Assembly: GCA_022800755.1 (NCBI GenBank)
Contig: JAAWQX010000003.1
Coordinates: 62,001 to 126,000 of the forward strand
Direction: 5' to 3'
Length of the DNA: 64,000 bases
Source: Oscillospiraceae bacterium
GTDB taxonomy: Bacteria; Bacillota; Clostridia; Oscillospirales; Oscillospiraceae
Shown: in pieces, positions 33,855-41,873 of the stretch
How positions within the stretch are numbered: the first letter of the stretch is position 1
How the letters are laid out: each line of letters begins with the position of its first letter
Translations under genes and position numbers: made by a program
Notes under the pieces: model-generated
Seen by the model: only the letters and a program-made list of their open reading frames with translations
Told to the model about the DNA's origin: nothing
The model's database searches: none

Positions 33855-35531
33855 TTAGAATAGTCCTGTGATCTTCCCGTTCTCATCCACGTCGATCTTC
33901 TCTGCCGCCGGAACTTTCGGCAAGCCGGGCATCGTCATGATGTCCCCGGTCAGCGCCACAATAAAGCCCGCGCCGGCACAGACTTTCAGATTCCGCACCG
34001 TGACGTCAAAGCCCTCCGGCGCGCCCAGCAGAGCCGGGTCGTCGGAAAAGCTGTATTGGGTCTTTGCCATGCACACCGGCAGGTCGCCAAAGCCCAGGTC
34101 CACCAACTGCTGGTACTGCTTCTGGGCCGCGGGCGTCAGCACCGCCCGGGCGCCGTGGTACACGCGGTTCACGATGGCGTTGAGCTTGTACTGGATGGAC
34201 GTGCCGTCCTCGTAAGCGTAGGTGAACGCATCCAGCTTCGGCTGCTCGCACAAGCGCACGACTTCCTCCGCCAGGGCCTTGCCGCCTTCGCCGCCTTTCG
34301 CCCACACCTCGCTCAAAGCCACGTTCACGTCCAACTCCCGGCACTTGGCCGCGACCAGGTCTAACTCCGCCGCGGTATCCGTGGGGAACGCGTTGATGGC
34401 CACCACACAGGGCAGATGGTAGGTATTCTTGATGTTATCCACATGGCGCAGCAGGTTCGGCAAGCCCCGCTCCAGCGCCGCCAGATCCTCGTTGTTCAAA
34501 TCGGCTTTCGCCACGCCTCCGTGGTGCTTCAGTGCCCGCACCGTGGCCACGATCACCACTGCGTCGGGTACCAGACCCGCCATGCGGCATTTGATATCCA
34601 GGAATTTCTCCGCGCCCAGATCGGCGCCGAAGCCCGCTTCCGTCACGCAGTAATCGCCCAGCTTCAGCGCCATGCGCGTGGCGGTGACGGAATTACAGCC
34701 GTGAGCGATGTTGGCAAACGGCCCGCCGTGGATCAGGGCCGGCGTATGCTCCAGAGTCTGCACCAAATTGGGCTTGAGCGCATCTTTGAGCAGAGCCGCC
34801 ATCGCGCCCTCCGCCTTAAGGTCGTGAGCGGTGACAGGCTTGCCGTCGTAGGTATAGGCCACGATGATGCGCCCCAGCCGGGCTTTCAGGTCAAGCATAT
34901 CCTTTGCCAGGCACAGCACCGCCATCACCTCGCTGGCAACGGTGATGTCAAATCCGTCCTCCCGGGGCACCCCCTGCATTTTGCCGCCCAGCCCGTCAAT
35001 CACGTGGCGCAGTTGGCGGTCGTTCATATCCACGCAGCGCTTCCATGTGATCTGTTTGACGTCGATCCCCAAGGCGTTGCCCTGCTGGATGTGGTTGTCC
35101 AGCATCGCGGCCAACAGATTGTTCGCCGCGCCGATGGCGTGGAAATCCCCAGTAAAGTGAAGGTTAATATCCTCCATGGGCACCACCTGGGCGTAGCCGC
35201 CGCCGGCCGCGCCGCCCTTCACGCCGAACACCGGTCCCAGAGACGGTTCCCGCAGCGCCAGCACCGCGTTTTTGCCCACCTTGCGCAGTCCGTCCGCCAG
35301 ACCCACGCTGGTGGTGGTTTTCCCTTCCCCGGCGGGGGTGGGATTGATCGCCGTGACCAGCACCAGCTTGCCGTCCGGCTTGTCCGCCATATCCTTCATC
35401 AACCGCAGGTCCAGCTTGGCCTTATACCGGCCATACTGCTCCAAATAGCCCTCGTCGATCCCCGCGTTCCGGGCGATGTCGGTAATGGGCAGCATCTGTG
35501 CCTCCTGCGCGATCTCAATATCCGTTTTCAT
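33855..35531 (-). CDS. fhs: Formate--tetrahydrofolate ligase
   Basis: The 558-residue enzyme activates formate to 10-formyl-THF with ATP. The P-loop is [20 protein letters not shown] (about residues 63-82), and [20 protein letters not shown] and [10 protein letters not shown] are family signatures. The start is the ATG at 35531 ([10 protein letters not shown]...), eight bases after AAGGGG; the frame is open 47 codons further but that region contains the promoter. It is first in the fhs-fchA-folD-NUDIX operon. No acetyl-CoA synthase genes are in the window, so use in acetogenesis cannot be claimed. Confidence 0.97.
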   Translation of the reverse strand: MKTDIEIAQEAQMLPITDIARNAGIDEGYLEQYGRYKAKLDLRLMKDMADKPDGKLVLVTAINPTPAGEGKTTTSVGLADGLRKVGKNAVLALREPSLGPVFGVKGGAAGGGYAQVVPMEDINLHFTGDFHAIGAANNLLAAMLDNHIQQGNALGIDVKQITWKRCVDMNDRQLRHVIDGLGGKMQGVPREDGFDITVASEVMAVLCLAKDMLDLKARLGRIIVAYTYDGKPVTAHDLKAEGAMAALLKDALKPNLVQTLEHTPALIHGGPFANIAHGCNSVTATRMALKLGDYCVTEAGFGADLGAEKFLDIKCRMAGLVPDAVVIVATVRALKHHGGVAKADLNNEDLAALERGLPNLLRHVDNIKNTYHLPCVVAINAFPTDTAAELDLVAAKCRELDVNVALSEVWAKGGEGGKALAEEVVRLCEQPKLDAFTYAYEDGTSIQYKLNAIVNRVYHGARAVLTPAAQKQYQQLVDLGFGDLPVCMAKTQYSFSDDPALLGAPEGFDVTVRNLKVCAGAGFIVALTGDIMTMPGLPKVPAAEKIDVDENGKITGLF

Positions 35532-35574
35532 ACGCAAACCCCTTTCAGTTTCGTGTAAAAGTTGTGCGTTTATT

Positions 35575-35603
35575 ATTGTATCATAGCCCGGCACAAATTG
35601 GAA
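35575..35603 (-). promoter_or_regulatory. Probable promoter of fhs
   Basis: On the minus strand TACAAT (35580-35575) is preceded at 17 bases by TTCCAA (35603-35598). The -10 box is good and the -35 weak. Confidence 0.4.
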
Positions 35604-35670
35604 CCGCTGACGGAAATTTAACGCGCCTAAGTTTCTTGCTTTTTTGGTGGGTCTATCGTACAATATAGTC

Positions 35671-35704
35671 AAAAAAGAACTTCCCCGGAGGGAAGTTCTT
35701 TTTT
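35671..35704 (-). terminator. Terminator after the GDPD gene
   Basis: AAAAAAGAACTTCCC and GGGAAGTTCTTTTTT form a 15-bp perfect stem with loop CGGA (as read on the plus strand). It lies directly after the GDPD stop. Confidence 0.88.
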
Positions 35705-35706
35705 GC

Positions 35707-36549
35707 TTATAAGTACAACTCCGGGCGGTAGTGCTCGAAAATCACCGCCTCATTGTCCTTTTTGTCGTGCAGGCTCCGGCTGGTCCAGCATACCCGCATG
35801 GCGCCCAGCTTCTCCGCCAGGCGGATGGTCAGCGGCTTCGGGCCAAGCTCGTAAGCGATGAACTGGGGACGGCCCAGGAAATTCAACAGGCCGCGGCTGG
35901 CCAAAAACGCCACCGGGCGGGGGATATCCCGCTCATAATGCCCCATGGGCATGGCAAGCTGGCCCCGGAGGTACCCCGGCGCGTTCTTTTTGAACCACCG
36001 CAGGATCCGGGGGTCAAAGCACTCCACGCACACGTCCCCGGGATAGTCCGAAAGCTGTTCCACCACCTCGGCGCACAGTTCTTTCCACCGGGGACCAGGC
36101 TTGATTTCCAAAATGATCGGCCCGACCCCGCCGATGGCCTCCAGCACCTCGGACAGCAACGGGATTTTCTCCCCGGAGCCAGCCAGACGCAGCTGGGCCA
36201 GGTCTTCATATGCCCAGTCTTCGATCTTCCCCTGCGCCCCGGTCATACGCTCCAGGTCGTGGTCATGGAACACCGCCACCTTCCCGTCCCGGGTCAGATG
36301 CACATCCAGTTCCACCCCGTAGCCCACATTCGCCGCCATGCGGAAAGCTGTGAGGGAATTTTCCGGCGCGGTGCCGTCGGCGGTATGCAGTCCCCGGTGA
36401 GCGAAATACCGGCCATAAAAGGGGCCTTTCTGCCCCGCCCCGGATTTCCCGGGCGCAGCGGCGAAGACCACAGCACCAGCGACCACCGCCGTCACGCCCA
36501 GCAAGCCGCCAGTCAGCTTCAAAGCGTTTTTTGAAAAGGTCATAACCAT
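35707..36549 (-). CDS. Glycerophosphodiester phosphodiesterase family protein
   Basis: The 280-residue protein is a GDPD-type TIM barrel with an N-terminal membrane anchor (about residues 9-31). Catalytic motifs are [18 protein letters not shown] (His and Glu), [20 protein letters not shown] (metal Glu/Asp and second His) and ILEIKPG. It cleaves glycerophosphodiesters to glycerol-3-phosphate and an alcohol, probably outside the membrane given the anchor. It is monocistronic. A weak promoter (TTTACG, 17 bases, TAGAAT) lies upstream near 36565-36595. Confidence 0.92.
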   Translation of the reverse strand: MVMTFSKNALKLTGGLLGVTAVVAGAVVFAAAPGKSGAGQKGPFYGRYFAHRGLHTADGTAPENSLTAFRMAANVGYGVELDVHLTRDGKVAVFHDHDLERMTGAQGKIEDWAYEDLAQLRLAGSGEKIPLLSEVLEAIGGVGPIILEIKPGPRWKELCAEVVEQLSDYPGDVCVECFDPRILRWFKKNAPGYLRGQLAMPMGHYERDIPRPVAFLASRGLLNFLGRPQFIAYELGPKPLTIRLAEKLGAMRVCWTSRSLHDKKDNEAVIFEHYRPELYL

Positions 36550-36605
36550 CTCTCCTTTGCCCCTATTCTACACCATTCCACCCTGTTCGTAAAGACAAAA
36601 TATGG

Positions 36606-36634
36606 TTGAAATCCCGGCGGAACTCGACTACAAT
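36606..36634 (+). promoter_or_regulatory. Promoter of the MFS-CPBP-DMT-PAP2 operon
   Basis: TTGAAA (36606-36611) and TACAAT (36629-36634) are separated by 17 bases. Confidence 0.65.
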
Positions 36635-36654
36635 GGTGCAAAGAGGTGGAACAC

Positions 36655-37986
36655 ATGAAATTAAACTATAACCGCACCGTGCTCATCGGCTTCGCGTTTT
36701 TCTCCATCTGCGCGTTCTGGCAGATGTACAACAGCGTCATCCCCCTGATCTTGACCAACACCTTCCACATGAACGAAACCTGGTCTGGGGTCATCATGGC
36801 GGCGGACAACGTGCTGGCACTGTTTCTGCTGCCGTTTTTCGGCGCGCTGTCGGACAAAAGCCGGTTCAGGTCCGGGCGGCGGATGCCCTTTGTGGTGTGC
36901 GGCACCGTCGCGGCGGCGGTGCTGATGAACCTGCTGCCCGTGCTGGACGACGGATACTTCGCCGCTCCCGGCACCGCCCGGCTGGTGGGCTTTGTGGCTG
37001 TTTTGGGCCTGCTGCTCATCGCCATGGGCACCTACCGGTCCCCTGCCGTGGCCCTGATGCCGGACTGCACCCCCAACCCCCTGCGCAGCAAGGGCAACGC
37101 CGTCATCAACCTCATGGGCGCGTTGGGCGGCGTGGTATACCTGGTATGCGCGTCAGTGCTGTATTCTGCGGACAAAACGGCGGGCATAGCCCACGTGAGC
37201 TACCGGCTGCTGTTCGCCGTGGTGAGCGGCATTATGCTGCTGTCAGTGCTGATTTTAAAGCTGACCATCGACGAAAATAAACTCACTTCCGAGGTCCGCG
37301 CCTACGAAGCGGCCCACCCGGAGCAGGAACTCACCGCCGAAGCCGCCGACGGTTCCCGGACCCTGCCCAAGGACGTGAGGCGGTCCCTGGCATTTTTGCT
37401 GTTGAGCGTGTCTTTGTGGTTCATCGGCTATAACGCCGTGGAGACCTGGTTCACCACCTACGCCGCCAATGTCTGGGGCATGGCCCTGGGCACCGCGTCC
37501 ATGTGCCTGACCATCGCCACGGTGGGAGCCATTGTCAGCTACCTGCCGGCGGGGATTTTAGCGTCCAAAATCGGCCGGAAACCGTGCATTTTGGGCGGCT
37601 GTGTACTGCTGGCAGGCTCATTTTTCACAGGCTACCTACTCACCCAACTGTACGACCACTTTACCCCGGCGCTGTACGTGATCTTCGTGCTGGTGGGCGT
37701 GGCCTGGGCGTTTATCAACGTCAACTCCCTGCCCATGGTGGTGGAGATGTGCTCCGGCGCGGATACGGGGAAGTTCACCGGGTATTACTACACCTTTTCC
37801 ATGGCGGCCCAGACCGTCACGCCCGTGGTGGCGGGCACGCTCATGAATCGGGTGGGCTACGGCACCCTATTTCCCTACGCGGGGCTGTTCGTGGCCGCGG
37901 CTTTCGTGACCATGCTGTTCGTCAAGCACGGCGACACCAAGGCAGAAGCCGCCCGGGGCCTGGAAGCCTTCGACATCGATATGTAA
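36655..37986 (+). CDS. MFS transporter, GPH/SLC45-like
   Basis: This 443-residue protein has about 12 membrane segments and resembles sugar:cation symporters of the MFS (FGALSDKSRFRSGRRMPFVV is the loop 2-3 motif). The start is the ATG at 36655 after GAGGTGG; the GTG at 36646 overlaps that site. The central loop (EVRAYEAAHPEQELTAEAAD) separates the two six-helix halves. Substrate is unknown. It is first in a compact rightward operon of five genes. Confidence 0.85.
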   Translation: MKLNYNRTVLIGFAFFSICAFWQMYNSVIPLILTNTFHMNETWSGVIMAADNVLALFLLPFFGALSDKSRFRSGRRMPFVVCGTVAAAVLMNLLPVLDDGYFAAPGTARLVGFVAVLGLLLIAMGTYRSPAVALMPDCTPNPLRSKGNAVINLMGALGGVVYLVCASVLYSADKTAGIAHVSYRLLFAVVSGIMLLSVLILKLTIDENKLTSEVRAYEAAHPEQELTAEAADGSRTLPKDVRRSLAFLLLSVSLWFIGYNAVETWFTTYAANVWGMALGTASMCLTIATVGAIVSYLPAGILASKIGRKPCILGGCVLLAGSFFTGYLLTQLYDHFTPALYVIFVLVGVAWAFINVNSLPMVVEMCSGADTGKFTGYYYTFSMAAQTVTPVVAGTLMNRVGYGTLFPYAGLFVAAAFVTMLFVKHGDTKAEAARGLEAFDIDM

Positions 37987-37996
37987 GGAGACGCAC

Positions 37997-38941
37997 ATGA
38001 AACAATTTGACCGTTTTTTGGTAGCGTACAACCAATTGGACAATGTCCGGTCCGACGGGCGGGGCGGCAACGTCCTGCTGGAATGCCTGAAATTCCTGGC
38101 GGTACTGGTCTTCGCCGGTGTGACGCAGACCATACTGGCAAATCTTCTGGTCTACGCCTACATGCTCACCGCAGGCGCCACGGGCTTTACCGACGCTTCC
38201 GGCACCGCGGGCATTATTATCTCGCTGTTTTCCACCTTCGGCATGATCGGCGCGACGCTGCTGGCCCTGCGCTTCGCGTTCAAGCGTGAACTCTCCACCG
38301 CGGGGTTCACCAAGCCCTTTTGGTCGGAATACGGCCTGGGATTGCTGGCGGGCTTTGCGGTATTCGCCCTGGCGGTGGGCATCGCCGCCGCGGCTGGGAC
38401 GCTGACCATCGCCGGAATATCCCCGGACTTTTCCCCGCTGCCCTGGCTGCTCATTTTTGTGGGCTTTCTGGTGCAGGGCATGTCGGAGGAACTGCTGTGC
38501 CGGGGCATGTTCATGATCAACATCGCCCGGAAAAATTCCGTTGCGGCGGCGATTTTCTGCAACGCCCTGTTTTTCGCCGCTTTGCACCTGCTCAATAACG
38601 GCATCGCGCCGCTGGCACTGGTGAACCTGTTCCTGTTTGGCGTGTTCGCGTCGCTGTACTACCTCTGGCGGGGCAATATCTGGGGCATCGCGGCGTTTCA
38701 TTCCATATGGAACTTTGCCCAGGGGAATGTGTTCGGTATTCTGGTCTCGGGAGGAGAGTTCGGCACCTCTCTGCTCAGTTCCAACGCCGACCCCGCCGGG
38801 GCGCTCATCAACGGCGGCAGCTTCGGGCTGGAGGGCGGCCTGGCGGTGACCGCCGTGCTGGTTCTGGGCATCGCCTTCGTCATGTGGCGCAACCTGCACC
38901 GTCTGGCGGGTACGCCCATGCCGCTGGAGGGGATGGAATGA
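37997..38941 (+). CDS. CPBP-family intramembrane metalloprotease
   Basis: The 314-residue polytopic protein has CPBP motifs SEELLCRGMFM (EExxxR-like, about residues 171-181), FAALHLLNNG and FHSIWNFAQG. It starts ten bases after the MFS gene behind AAGGAG, and its stop overlaps the next start (ATGA), so it is translated with its neighbours. It is the third CPBP protein in the window. The first and second carry EEGIFRG and EELAWRG at the same site, so they are not recent duplicates. Confidence 0.88.
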   Translation: MKQFDRFLVAYNQLDNVRSDGRGGNVLLECLKFLAVLVFAGVTQTILANLLVYAYMLTAGATGFTDASGTAGIIISLFSTFGMIGATLLALRFAFKRELSTAGFTKPFWSEYGLGLLAGFAVFALAVGIAAAAGTLTIAGISPDFSPLPWLLIFVGFLVQGMSEELLCRGMFMINIARKNSVAAAIFCNALFFAALHLLNNGIAPLALVNLFLFGVFASLYYLWRGNIWGIAAFHSIWNFAQGNVFGILVSGGEFGTSLLSSNADPAGALINGGSFGLEGGLAVTAVLVLGIAFVMWRNLHRLAGTPMPLEGME

Positions 38942-39801
38942 CCGACCCCCGGACACGGCTGATCGCGTCCATGACGGTGTTCGGCACTTTGGGCATCTTT
39001 GTCAGCCTGATCCCGCTGCCGTCGGCCCTGATCGTGATGGTGCGGGCTGTGGTGGGTACGCTGTTCGTGGGCGGCGTGATGCTGTGCAAGCGCCAGCGGC
39101 CCCAGGCGGACGCGCTGAAGCAAAACGCCAGGCTGCTGCTGTGCTCCGGTGTGGCCCTGGGGCTGAACTGGACCTTGCTGTTCGAGGCCTACCGCCACAC
39201 CACCGTGGCCGTGGCGACGCTGTGCTATTACATGGCCCCGGTATTTTTGCTGCTGCTGTCCCCCATCGTCCTGAAAGAGCCGATGACCCGGCGGAAAGCG
39301 GCCTGCGTGGCCTGCTCCCTGCTGGGCGCGGCGCTGGTATCCGGCGCGGCGGGGGGCGGAAGCGTCCGGGGCGTGGCCCTGGGCCTGGCCGCGGCGGCGC
39401 TGTACTGCGCCATCATGCTGATGAACAAAAAAATGCAGGGCTTGGCCCCCATGGAGACCACATTTGCACAGCTTTGCATCTCCGCCCTGGTCATCACGCC
39501 CTACGCCCTGCTCACCTCCGGGCTGGACATGGCGCAGCTGGGCGCGGCCTTGGTGCAGAACGCCCCGATGCTCCTGGTGGTGGGCCTTGTCCACACCGGC
39601 GTGGCCTACGCCCTGTATTTCCCGTCCATCAACGTCCTGCCGGGGCAGACCGTGGCGGTGCTCAGTTACATCGACCCCGTTTTGGCGGTGGTGCTGTCGG
39701 CCCTGGTGCTGCGCCAGACCATCACACCCCCGCAAATCCTCGGTGCTCTGTTGCTGTTGGGCGGCACCTTCGTCAGCGAATGGAAACAAGGAGACACATA
39801 A
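38938..39801 (+). CDS. EamA/DMT-family transporter
   Basis: This 287-residue protein has ten membrane segments in two EamA repeats (residues 5-130 and 145-280), the drug/metabolite transporter layout. Motifs such as NWTLLFEAYRHTTVAVATLCYYMAP (by position, 70-94) and SYIDPVLAVVLSALVL are characteristic. Export of a small metabolite or amino acid is likely. The ATG overlaps the preceding stop by four bases, and the PAP2 gene begins immediately after its stop. Confidence 0.88.
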   Translation: MTDPRTRLIASMTVFGTLGIFVSLIPLPSALIVMVRAVVGTLFVGGVMLCKRQRPQADALKQNARLLLCSGVALGLNWTLLFEAYRHTTVAVATLCYYMAPVFLLLLSPIVLKEPMTRRKAACVACSLLGAALVSGAAGGGSVRGVALGLAAAALYCAIMLMNKKMQGLAPMETTFAQLCISALVITPYALLTSGLDMAQLGAALVQNAPMLLVVGLVHTGVAYALYFPSINVLPGQTVAVLSYIDPVLAVVLSALVLRQTITPPQILGALLLLGGTFVSEWKQGDT

Positions 39802-40728
39802 ATGGATCTACTGTACTTTTTTGAAAGCATCCGCACCCCATTCTTAAACGTCGTCATGCAGCTCATCACCGAGCTGGGCGGCGAAACGGTCTTTCTGGCC
39901 GCGGCTATCATCCTGTTCTGGTGCGTGGACAAAAAAGAGGGATACTACATGATGACTGTGGGCTTCGCGGGCATCATCGTGAACCAGTTTTTAAAGCTGT
40001 GGTTCCGCATCCCCCGGCCCTGGGTGAAAGACCCCGGCTTCACCATCGTGGAATCCGCCCGGGCCGCGGCCACGGGGTATTCCTTCCCCAGCGGCCACAC
40101 GCAAAACGTGTTCGCCGCCCTGGGCGCGCCCGCGCGGTACACCAAGCGGAACTGGCTCCGGGCGCTGCTGGTGCTGGGTATCTGCCTGACCGCGGTGTCC
40201 CGCATGTACCTGGGCGTACACACGCCCCTGGATGTGGGGGTGTCGTTCATTCTGGGCGTCGTGCTGGTGCTGGTGCTCTATCCCCTGTTTGAACACATGG
40301 AAGACCGGCCCGACCCGCTGTACATCCTCTACGCCGTGTTCATCCTGGGCGCGGCTCTGTTCGTGACCTTCGTGCGCACCTATCCGTTCCCCGCCGACCT
40401 GGACTTGGCAAACTACGAAGAGGGCCTGAAAAACGGCTGGATGATGCTGTTTTGCTCCCTGGGCTTGCTGGTGGTATTCCATCTGGACCGCACCCGGCTG
40501 CAATGGCCCACGAAAGCGCCCCTCCCCGCGCAGATTGTAAAAGTCGCTGTGGGTCTGGGGTTAACCCTGGCACTGAAATCGGTGCTGAAAGCGCCGTTGC
40601 TGGCGCTGTTCGGGGGCAGTCTCATGGCCCATGGAGTACGCTACGGCATCGTAATTTTGTTTGCGGGCATCCTGTGGCCCATGACCTTCCGGTGGTTCGC
40701 CGGCTGGGGAAAGGAGAAAGCGGAATGA
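39802..40728 (+). CDS. PAP2-superfamily membrane phosphatase
   Basis: The 308-residue membrane protein is a lipid phosphatase-like enzyme. All three PAP2 motifs are present: KLWFRIPRPW (K-x6-RP), SFPSGHTQ (PSGH) and SRMYLGVHTPLDV (SR-x5-H-x3-D). The catalytic His residues should face outside. Known family substrates are undecaprenyl pyrophosphate and phosphatidic acid; which applies here is open. A C-terminal extension adds about four further membrane segments after the catalytic core. It overlaps the next gene by four bases. Confidence 0.92.
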   Translation: MDLLYFFESIRTPFLNVVMQLITELGGETVFLAAAIILFWCVDKKEGYYMMTVGFAGIIVNQFLKLWFRIPRPWVKDPGFTIVESARAAATGYSFPSGHTQNVFAALGAPARYTKRNWLRALLVLGICLTAVSRMYLGVHTPLDVGVSFILGVVLVLVLYPLFEHMEDRPDPLYILYAVFILGAALFVTFVRTYPFPADLDLANYEEGLKNGWMMLFCSLGLLVVFHLDRTRLQWPTKAPLPAQIVKVAVGLGLTLALKSVLKAPLLALFGGSLMAHGVRYGIVILFAGILWPMTFRWFAGWGKEKAE

Positions 40729-41258
40729 AAAAACTCTTAGTGGTCGTGGACTATCAAAACGACTTTATCAACGGCAGCCTGGGCTTCCCCGGCGCAGAGG
40801 CGCTGGACGCGGCCATCGCGAAAAAGGTGACCCAGTACCACAAGGACAAGGAAGCAGCGGTCATCTACACCCAGGACACCCACGGCAAAAACTACGCCAA
40901 GACCCAGGAGGGCCGCCGGCTGCCCATCCCACACTGCATCCGGGACACCGAGGGCTGGGAGGTCTACGGGCTGACCGCCCAGGCCTGCGGCGACCGGGAT
41001 CTGGTCATTGAAAAACCCGCCTTCGGCTCCATAGAACTCATGGAGATCGCCGAGGAGGAGCAGTTTGAACAGGTGGAGCTGGTAGGGCTGGTATCGAACA
41101 TCTGCGTACTGACCAACGCGGTACTGCTGAAAACCGCCCTGCCGGAAGCGGAGATCATCGTAGACGCCGCCTGCACCGCCTGTGCCGACCCTGCGATGAA
41201 CGAAAAAGCGCTTGACGTTCTGGAAGGGCTTCAAATCACCGTAACGAACCGCAAATAA
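40725..41258 (+). CDS. Isochorismatase-like cysteine hydrolase (nicotinamidase type)
   Basis: The 177-residue protein has the cysteine-hydrolase triad Asp9 (VVVDYQNDF), Lys97 (IEKPAFGS) and Cys127 (GLVSNICV). Metal-binding-type residues Asp51 and His70 (YTQDTHG, PIPHC) favour nicotinamidase over isochorismatase. Nicotinamidase releases nicotinic acid for NAD recycling. It is last in the operon, coupled to the PAP2 gene by an ATGA overlap, and followed by a strong terminator. Confidence 0.85.
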   Translation: MKKLLVVVDYQNDFINGSLGFPGAEALDAAIAKKVTQYHKDKEAAVIYTQDTHGKNYAKTQEGRRLPIPHCIRDTEGWEVYGLTAQACGDRDLVIEKPAFGSIELMEIAEEEQFEQVELVGLVSNICVLTNAVLLKTALPEAEIIVDAACTACADPAMNEKALDVLEGLQITVTNRK

Positions 41259-41286
41259 AAAAACACCCCCGTTGGGGGTGTTTTTT
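41258..41286. terminator. Bidirectional terminator
   Basis: AAAAAACACCCCC and GGGGGTGTTTTTT form a 13-bp perfect stem around gtt. It serves the five-gene operon and, from the other side, the XRE gene whose stop lies in its foot. Confidence 0.88.
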
Positions 41287-41515
41287 ATTCCGCCTCTGGC
41301 TCCGCTTCCGGCTCCGGGTCGGGAACATACTCCGCAATATCCTCCAGACGGCAATCCAAAATCTTACACAGTACATTCAGCGTATACGTGGTAACAGATT
41401 CATTTTTCCGCAGCCTGTCCAACTGACCGGGACTGACATTGTACTGATGGATCAATTTGTACTGTGAAAGACCTTGTTTCTTGATCGTCGGCCATAGCTT
41501 ATCAAACACGATCAT
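41285..41515 (-). CDS. XRE-family helix-turn-helix regulator
   Basis: This 76-residue protein is a single Cro/C1-type domain: KKQGLSQYKLIHQYNVSPGQ (helices 1-3), LDRLRKNESVTTYTLNVLCK (recognition and helix 4) and ILDCRLEDIAEYV (end), then an acidic Pro-Glu tail (PDPEPEAEPEAE). The start is the ATG at 41515, seven bases after AGGAGG. It is divergent from the small gene at 41621, and a set of CAATAT half-sites fills the space between them, so it probably represses both. Confidence 0.88.
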   Translation of the reverse strand: MIVFDKLWPTIKKQGLSQYKLIHQYNVSPGQLDRLRKNESVTTYTLNVLCKILDCRLEDIAEYVPDPEPEAEPEAE

Positions 41516-41530
41516 GTTCATTCCTCCTAT

Positions 41531-41598
41531 CAATATGCTAACCTAAAGTTAATATATGATTCGCATATTGACAATTATCCAATATCGGTCTATATTGG
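41531..41598. promoter_or_regulatory. Divergent promoter region with CAATAT half-sites
   Basis: The rightward promoter is TTGACA (41568-41573), 17 bases, TATATT (41591-41596). CCAATAT-cggtct-ATATTGG (41579-41598), a perfect 7-bp inverted repeat, lies over the -10 box. A wider pair, CAATATGC (41531-41538) and GCATATTG (41563-41570), covers the -35 box and the leftward leader. Four half-sites share CAATAT, as expected for an XRE operator. Confidence 0.65.
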
Positions 41599-41620
41599 TA
41601 CCAAAAAGGAGATGAGCTAT

Positions 41621-41833
41621 ATGCCAAATGAGATCGACCCCTGGGAAACCGTCCTAGGAAAGGCGTATTTGCATCTGTTCAACGTGATTGATGACGCGGT
41701 AGACCTTCTGACCCATGAAAAACGGATCGAAGCGGAATTTCTCCTGCTCCGGGCCCAGCGGGAAACGGAACAGTTCTTCATGGACAACGGCTGGCCCCTG
41801 GATCGGTTCACCGCTCCTAAATCAGAAGCATAA
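41621..41833 (+). CDS. Small helical protein, unknown
   Basis: This 70-residue acidic protein is predicted to form two or three helices (PWETVLGKAYLHLFNVIDDA and THEKRIEAEFLLLRAQRETE), with no signal or membrane segment. The ATG at 41621 lies seven bases after AAAAGGAG; the ATG at 41612 overlaps that site. I do not recognise the family. It has a consensus promoter with an operator over it and is divergent from an XRE regulator, as are the small genes at 399 and 50865. A terminator shared with metG follows. Confidence 0.7.
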   Translation: MPNEIDPWETVLGKAYLHLFNVIDDAVDLLTHEKRIEAEFLLLRAQRETEQFFMDNGWPLDRFTAPKSEA

Positions 41834-41864
41834 AAAATCCCCCGGCAGTTGCCGGGGGATTTTT
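41833..41864. terminator. Bidirectional terminator between small gene and metG
   Basis: AAAAATCCCCCGGC and GCCGGGGGATTTTT form a stem around agtt, with A- and T-runs on its two sides. Confidence 0.88.
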
Positions 41865-41873
41865 GATTGGTTT

